Positions 40,089 through 45,014 of a stretch of 45,014 nt of DNA are shown here, piece after piece. Origin of the DNA: an uncultured Pirellulaceae bacterium (lineage in GTDB: Bacteria; Planctomycetota; Planctomycetia; Pirellulales; Pirellulaceae); the NCBI GenBank assembly GCA_937967505.1, contig CALCJM010000031.1, positions 1 to 45,014 of the forward strand, written 5' to 3'. The position numbers and the translations under genes are program-made. The notes beneath the pieces are model-generated. The model was not told where the DNA came from. It saw only the letters and a program-made list of their open reading frames with translations, and searched no databases. Every line of letters begins with the position of its first letter. Within the stretch, counting starts at the first letter, position 1.

Positions 40089-40757
40089 CTATCGACGATT
40101 GAAGAACTGCTTCAAAACATCACCGGCAGCATCAGTTGAGTCATTATGGTGGCTCTTGGGAACTGGCGGCAGTTTCCCCGGTTTATCGGCCCGATTGTTG
40201 ACCGCGGACTCCTCGCTGAGTTCCGGTTCTTCTTCGATGTTATCACCGACCTTCCGCAGAAATTCCTGCGTCTCCGCAGTGCTCAGCTGGACCGTATCCT
40301 GCGAATTGAAATCTTCCTTCTCTTCAAAGGGCGAGTCATCAGAATCATCAATTAACCAGTCGGTAATGCTGTCTTCGAGAGAGCCGGTCTGCTTTGCCTC
40401 CACAGTCCTAGAAGCCGCCTCAACCGCATTCTTGACCTTTTCTTTCTTGACGCTGGCCTTGGCCGCATCGATCACCATCTCGAACTGTAGCCTGCCCACC
40501 CGAACGCGGTCACCCGGTTTGGCAACATGTTCGCTTTTGAGTTGCTCCCCATTAACGAACGTGCCGTTGCGGCTTCCCATGTCGGCCACGATCACTCTGC
40601 CACCCTCAACCCTGATCGCACAGTGCCTACGACTGACTAGATCACTGGACGGTTTAAGATGAGCCGTATCTCCGCGACCGATAACAAATTCCGGCACCGA
40701 AATCTTGATTTCACGGCCATCATTTTTGCCACCAATAATTTTTAAAAAAACCTGCAT
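40089..40757 (-). CDS. FHA-domain protein with disordered acidic tail
   Basis: 222 residues from ATG 40757; a TTG two codons earlier also lies near the GGAGG. Residues about 1-95 are a forkhead-associated domain (FVIGRGD, LVSRRHCAIRV, MGSRNGTFVNGEQL), with the Arg, Ser and Asn of phosphothreonine binding. The remainder is acidic and Lys/Glu/Ser rich with no fold recognised, so it may be a substrate or adaptor in Ser/Thr kinase signalling, which planctomycetes use heavily. The pattern FHA plus low-complexity tail is common there. Upstream, 40758-41134 (toward the lipoate ligase gene) holds no gene. Confidence 0.85.
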   Translation of the reverse strand: MQVFLKIIGGKNDGREIKISVPEFVIGRGDTAHLKPSSDLVSRRHCAIRVEGGRVIVADMGSRNGTFVNGEQLKSEHVAKPGDRVRVGRLQFEMVIDAAKASVKKEKVKNAVEAASRTVEAKQTGSLEDSITDWLIDDSDDSPFEEKEDFNSQDTVQLSTAETQEFLRKVGDNIEEEPELSEESAVNNRADKPGKLPPVPKSHHNDSTDAAGDVLKQFFNRR

Positions 40758-41134
40758 CCCCAAGTTTCCTCCGAATACTTTTTTGGCTTTGACATCCTGC
40801 GTTTGCTGAAAGGGGTCTCAGGCCCTCGATCCTACATTGCACGCATCAACAATACCCTTGATTTACACTAATTATGATCGGCATCCCCTTAGAGTCAAAT
40901 AAGACACCCAGGTGCCAATTAACGGAATTTATTTTTACAGGACGAGGACCAGCATATTAACCTAACCTTGGCCAACCGCAATCCCAAATAAGGCTCCCTT
41001 CCCGTCCGTTAATCCCTCTCTATCCTTCAACACAACCCAATCAGGCCGGATTACCGAACCCCGAAGAGCACGGCAACCCTCACAACCCGAGAATTCGAAG
41101 CCTGCGGAATCGTGCAGTCGGAAATTTTCTTCAG

Positions 41135-41929
41135 TTACTTTTTCGCCACCCAAAGTGCGTTCCCAAACATTTCTTCCAATATATTTTCTGCAGATTTCTT
41201 TACCTCGATAGCCACTTTCGCTGGTTTAAACGCCACTAACAGCGTCTTTGACAGTTTTTCGACCAGCTGGCTGATCAACTCATCTTGTTTCAGATCCCCC
41301 CCAGCAAGATCCTCAATCCCGGGTAACTCCTTGGCAGCGGAAGACTTTCGCAACAACAATGAGGTGTGCTGAAGAATCGCATTCTTCGATCGACGTTGGG
41401 CACTGCCGCCGATCTTGTGTCCGTTAAGCACAATGTCGCCATCGGTTCTCCTCTGAAAGCAGAGAAATGGTTTTGCGCTTCGACCTTTTGAAGAGTCTAT
41501 CGGCAGCGACTGGCGCTCTCCAGAGTCCTTCACGGAGTTTTCATAAAGTCCCGCATCAAGGCCCAAACTTATAAGATATTCGACGATGCAGCCATGCACT
41601 GACCTGTATAGATCGTTATTTTTGCCGGACCAGCGATTGCTACTCGGGAAGGTCAACGAAAACGTCAACTCTTGGTCATGGACAATCGCACCGCCACCGG
41701 AGGCTCGACGCACGACCGGACAGCCCAAACTTCCCGGATGGGTTTCACGATCAGCCAACTTTTGAAAATAGCCCAGCGACAACGTTGCAGTCTCCCAGGC
41801 ATAAAACCGCAGCGTGGCTTGGCCATAGGCGTCTGCCGCTTGGAGCAATGCCTGATCCAGCGCCATATTCCACGCCCCAGGTGCTGGCGCGTCGATGATT
41901 AAATCGGCGTTATCTACTTGATCGAGCAA
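41135..41929 (-). CDS. lipoate-protein ligase / octanoyltransferase family protein
   Basis: 264 residues from a TTG; start uncertain. VRRASGGGAIVHDQELTFSL is the signature region of the BPL/LplA/LipB superfamily (RRxSGGGAVxHD), and NGHKIGGSAQRRSKNAILQH TSLLL the later lysine motif that activates lipoate or moves octanoyl groups. LplA, LipM and LipL share these, so the exact reaction is open; the single-domain length fits LipM/LplA-like enzymes. Direct neighbour of gcvP, the two separated by 71 bases and both on minus, which fits lipoylation of the glycine cleavage H protein. Confidence 0.82.
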   Translation of the reverse strand: MLDQVDNADLIIDAPAPGAWNMALDQALLQAADAYGQATLRFYAWETATLSLGYFQKLADRETHPGSLGCPVVRRASGGGAIVHDQELTFSLTFPSSNRWSGKNNDLYRSVHGCIVEYLISLGLDAGLYENSVKDSGERQSLPIDSSKGRSAKPFLCFQRRTDGDIVLNGHKIGGSAQRRSKNAILQHTSLLLRKSSAAKELPGIEDLAGGDLKQDELISQLVEKLSKTLLVAFKPAKVAIEVKKSAENILEEMFGNALWVAKK

Positions 41930-42000
41930 AACTGAATCTCAAACAGGACTGGGGAGCGGCTGAAACCAGATTAACAAAATGACGACCGGCTATCTTCGCA

Positions 42001-45000
42001 CTACAGCCCATCCTCATGCTGTTGTTCATGTTCATGTTCATACTCCGACATTGGCGGGCACGCACAGACAAAATTGCGATCCCCCCAAACATCATCGATC
42101 CGGTTGACCGATGGCCAGAATTTGCCGCCGTGACCGACCGGATTGCCATCGGGCATCACCGCCTGTTGTCGGTCATAGGGTCTTCCCCAGTCACTGGCCA
42201 CAAGGTCGGACAGCGTATGAGGTGCGCGCCGCGGCAGGCTGTCTTCTACCGCAACTTTTCCCGATTCAACTGCACGAATCTCTTCACGAATCTGTAGCAT
42301 CGCGTCACAAAAACGATCCAGTTCCTCCCGGGACTCGCTCTCGGTCGGCTCAATCATCATCGTTCCCGGCACCGGCCAGCTCGTTGTGGGTGCGTGAAAC
42401 CCGTAGTCCATCAATCGTTTGGCAATATCGACCTCACTGATCCCACACGCCTCCTTGATGGGTCGGATGTCAATAATGCACTCGTGAGCCACCCGGTCAT
42501 TTTGGCCTGTGTACAGCACGTCGTAGGCCTCCTGTAGCCGTTGCGCGATGTAATTTGCATTCAGGATCGCCACCTCGGTGGCCTGTCGTAACCCACGTCC
42601 GCCCATCATGTTAATGTATGCCCACGAGATTGGAAGAATCGACGCGCTACCCAGATGCGCTGCCGAAACCGCATATTGAGCGCTCCCGGTTGGGGCCTCT
42701 GGCAGGTCCCCGTCACCTAAAACATGCCCCGGCAAGAACGGTGTCAGATGTTGTTTCACACCAATCGGCCCCATTCCCGGGCCTCCACCGCCGTGCGGAA
42801 TGCAAAACGTTTTGTGCAAGTTCAAGTGCGACACATCGGCACCAAGATCCCCCGGCGCAACCAGCCCCACCATTGCGTTCATGTTGGCCCCGTCAAGATA
42901 CACCTGCCCGCCATGTTCGTGCACTATCTGGCAGGCCGCGCGTACGGTTTGCTCGAACACGCCGTGAGTACTGGGGTAGGTAATCATCAGGCTGGACAAA
43001 TGCTCAGCGTGCTGTTCAGCCTTCTCTTTCAGATCCTCCATGTCAATATTGCCGGATTCATCCGTTTTTACGACCACCACTGTCAGCCCCATCATGGTCG
43101 CGCTGGCCGGGTTGGTGCCATGGGCCGAACTGGGAATCAGACAAATATTTCGATGTCCCTGCCCAAGACTTTCGTGGTACCGCACGATCGCCAGCAACCC
43201 CGCGTATTCGCCCTGCGCCCCTGAATTGGGCTGCATCGAGATTGCATCATAGCCCGTCATCTCAACCAACCACTGGCCCAGTTCATCAACCATTTCACGA
43301 TACCCCACAGTCTGCGCTGCCGGTGCAAACGGATGAATTTTGGAAAACTCGGGCCAGCTAACGGGAGCCATCTCGGTTGTCGCATTGAGCTTCATCGTGC
43401 ACGACCCCAGCGGAATCATCCCGTGGGTCAATGAAAAATCCTTGTTCTCCAGACGCTTCAGATAACGCAACATTTCCGTCTCACTGCGATACGCGTGAAA
43501 GATGCCGTTGGTCAAATACGGAGTTTCGCGCACCAAAGAATCGGGAATGCTGACCGTCTCCAGATCAATCGCACCAAATTCTATTTCGCGATCTCCCCCT
43601 CCCTGTTCATCCCCTGCGGCATCGCTCCCTAAAAACACATCAAGCACCACAAACAAATCGTCGAGCGTTTTTGTTTCGTCAAAACTGATGCCGATCTGGT
43701 CGCGTCCAACGATTCGAAGATTGACTCCTGCCAAATGACCGCGTGAAATGATCTCATCGCGCAGCCCGACCGACGGCAGCTGCACCAGCAGCGTATCAAA
43801 TACGTTTTCATGGACGATTCCAAACCCTTCCCGGGCAAGCCCCGCGCGCAGCATCTCCGTCAACACGTGGACGCGTGTGGCAATTGTTTTAAGCCCTTCG
43901 GGGCCATGATAAATCGCATACATCGCCGCCATATTGGCCAACAGCGCCTGCGCCGTACAGATATTCGACGTGGCCTTGTCGCGCCGAATGTGTTGCTCGC
44001 GTGTTTGCATCGCCATCCGCAACGCCGTTTTACCACGGCCATCTTTCGATACGCCAATGATCCGCCCTGGAGCCGCTCGTTTAAATTTGTCGCGCGTTGC
44101 AAAAAATGCCGCATGTGGCCCACCAAACCCCATCGGCACACCGAAACGCTGGGCACTGCCCACCACCACATCGGCTCCCATTTCCCCCGGTGGCTTGAGC
44201 AACGTCAGTGCCAACAGATCTGCCGCGACGGCAACCAATGCCCCGTCAGCGTGGGCCGCCTTAATGGCCGGTTCAAGATCCCGCACCTGTCCGGTTGATC
44301 CCGGATACTGTAGCAACGCACCAAAACAATCCGTTTGCGCCAACCGCTCCAAGGGGCCAACAACAATCTCAACCCCCTGATGTCTTCCGCGCGTTCGGAG
44401 CACGTCCAGCGACTGTGGGTGCACGTCGTCGGACACAAAAAACTTGTTGCTTTTTGATTGTTTGTTCGACCGCCGACACAACGTCATCGCCTCGGCTGCG
44501 GCCGTCGCTTCGTCCAGCAACGATGCGTTGGCAAACTCCATCCCCGTTAGGTCCATGACCATCTGCTGGAACGCCAGTAACGTCTCCAAGCGGCCCTGAG
44601 CAATCTCTGCCTGATAGGGCGTATACGCCGTATACCAGCCCGGGTTTTCCAGCACATTCCGCGCGATCACCGCTGGCACATGGGTTCCGTAATACCCGGC
44701 ACCGATAAACGAATTGGCGACCGTGATCTGGTCCGCGTAGCTCCTTAAACGATTCAGCGTCGCCGCTTCGGATTCCGGTTCGGGCAACTCAAACGCCCCC
44801 TTGAACAGCAACTCTGACGGAATGGTTGATTCGATCAGTGCCTCAAGAGAATCGGCCCCCACTGCTTCCAACATCTCCCGGATCTGTTCCGGGCCGGGGC
44901 CAATATGGCGCCGGATAAAAGCATCGTCCTGCATCAACCGACCAATCGAAGCGACTTCATCGCAGGTGTGTTCGTGGGCCATGGAGAGGTGTTCTGTCAT

Positions 45001-45012
45001 CGGATCGTTCAT
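42001..45012 (-). CDS. gcvP: glycine dehydrogenase (decarboxylating), GcvP
   Basis: 1003 residues, ATG 45012 at the very edge of the window (a start further upstream cannot be excluded, but [15 protein letters not shown] lies at the usual distance). Both halves of the one-chain enzyme are visible: [27 protein letters not shown] in the first and [14 protein letters not shown] and [19 protein letters not shown], with the PLP-binding lysine near residue 733, in the second. It is the P protein of the glycine cleavage system, releasing CO2 from glycine and passing the aminomethyl group to lipoylated GcvH. The C terminus has an odd His/Glu-rich tail ([14 protein letters not shown]). gcvH and gcvT would lie to the right, outside the window. 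Confidence 0.95.
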   Translation of the reverse strand: MNDPMTEHLSMAHEHTCDEVASIGRLMQDDAFIRRHIGPGPEQIREMLEAVGADSLEALIESTIPSELLFKGAFELPEPESEAATLNRLRSYADQITVANSFIGAGYYGTHVPAVIARNVLENPGWYTAYTPYQAEIAQGRLETLLAFQQMVMDLTGMEFANASLLDEATAAAEAMTLCRRSNKQSKSNKFFVSDDVHPQSLDVLRTRGRHQGVEIVVGPLERLAQTDCFGALLQYPGSTGQVRDLEPAIKAAHADGALVAVAADLLALTLLKPPGEMGADVVVGSAQRFGVPMGFGGPHAAFFATRDKFKRAAPGRIIGVSKDGRGKTALRMAMQTREQHIRRDKATSNICTAQALLANMAAMYAIYHGPEGLKTIATRVHVLTEMLRAGLAREGFGIVHENVFDTLLVQLPSVGLRDEIISRGHLAGVNLRIVGRDQIGISFDETKTLDDLFVVLDVFLGSDAAGDEQGGGDREIEFGAIDLETVSIPDSLVRETPYLTNGIFHAYRSETEMLRYLKRLENKDFSLTHGMIPLGSCTMKLNATTEMAPVSWPEFSKIHPFAPAAQTVGYREMVDELGQWLVEMTGYDAISMQPNSGAQGEYAGLLAIVRYHESLGQGHRNICLIPSSAHGTNPASATMMGLTVVVVKTDESGNIDMEDLKEKAEQHAEHLSSLMITYPSTHGVFEQTVRAACQIVHEHGGQVYLDGANMNAMVGLVAPGDLGADVSHLNLHKTFCIPHGGGGPGMGPIGVKQHLTPFLPGHVLGDGDLPEAPTGSAQYAVSAAHLGSASILPISWAYINMMGGRGLRQATEVAILNANYIAQRLQEAYDVLYTGQNDRVAHECIIDIRPIKEACGISEVDIAKRLMDYGFHAPTTSWPVPGTMMIEPTESESREELDRFCDAMLQIREEIRAVESGKVAVEDSLPRRAPHTLSDLVASDWGRPYDRQQAVMPDGNPVGHGGKFWPSVNRIDDVWGDRNFVCACPPMSEYEHEHEQQHEDGL

Positions 45013-45014
45013 TG

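Noticed and set aside
1..45014. CRISPR arrays, rRNA, phage genes, known IS ends
   Set aside because: No regularly spaced repeats of CRISPR type, no rRNA-like sequence, and no transposase other than the RAYT was seen in reading both strands.

Overview
The window looks like a piece of a planctomycete chromosome (Planctomycetota, probably Pirellulales-like). This is inferred from gene content: a secreted two-domain DUF1080 protein, a sulfatase relic, a leucine-rich-repeat/PDZ protein, a CPxC zinc-ribbon peptide, an ECF sigma/anti-sigma pair, FHA proteins, a FliW-CsrA pair, and many short genes on both strands with long gaps. No plasmid, phage or CRISPR signal was seen. One tRNA gene is present, tRNA-Leu(UAA).

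Layout. 1-12.6 kb: end of ispH, DUF1080 lipoprotein, an SDR/thioester-reductase-like protein, a GT2 glycosyltransferase, a cation/proton antiporter fused to a PTS EIIA domain, a lipase-like hydrolase, an FHA-EAL-SPOR protein, a 55-residue DUF6435-like peptide, and a class II photolyase fused to a renalase-like flavoprotein. 12.7-21.9 kb: a tripartite RND efflux system (adaptor and pump on minus, outer-membrane factor divergent) carrying copies of a palindromic REP-like repeat. A REP-associated tyrosine transposase (RAYT) gene sits between adaptor and pump, flanked by repeats and broken by one in-frame TGA. 21.9-24.4 kb: a decayed RhuM-family gene, tRNA-Leu, a candidate selenoprotein and a sulfatase relic. 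24.4-30.6 kb: LRR-PDZ protein, fliW, csrA, a membrane protein, hemQ with a response regulator, and a small membrane protein. 31-36.8 kb: O-antigen-ligase-like/TPR protein, a WecA/MraY-type transferase, a zinc-ribbon peptide, and a CXXCH protein. 36.8-45 kb: serine hydrolase, anti-sigma and sigma factor, FHA protein, lipoate ligase, glycine decarboxylase GcvP.

The most notable point is the minus-strand gene at 22790-23764. It reads through a single in-frame TGA placed exactly where a thioredoxin-type CxxC would have its first cysteine (VPG-TGA-QGC). A 7-bp hairpin with loop AGGT follows 18 nt downstream, as expected of a bacterial SECIS. The downstream part carries an MsrA-like CFWxxE motif. 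I read it as an exported selenoprotein joining a UxxC thioredoxin-like domain to an MsrA-like domain.

Working links between genes: FliW and CsrA are known partners, and the csrA leader has a GGA-loop hairpin. The lipoate ligase next to gcvP fits lipoylation of the glycine cleavage H protein. The response regulator lies 5 nt upstream of hemQ. The O-antigen-ligase-like and WecA-like genes fit surface polysaccharide synthesis.
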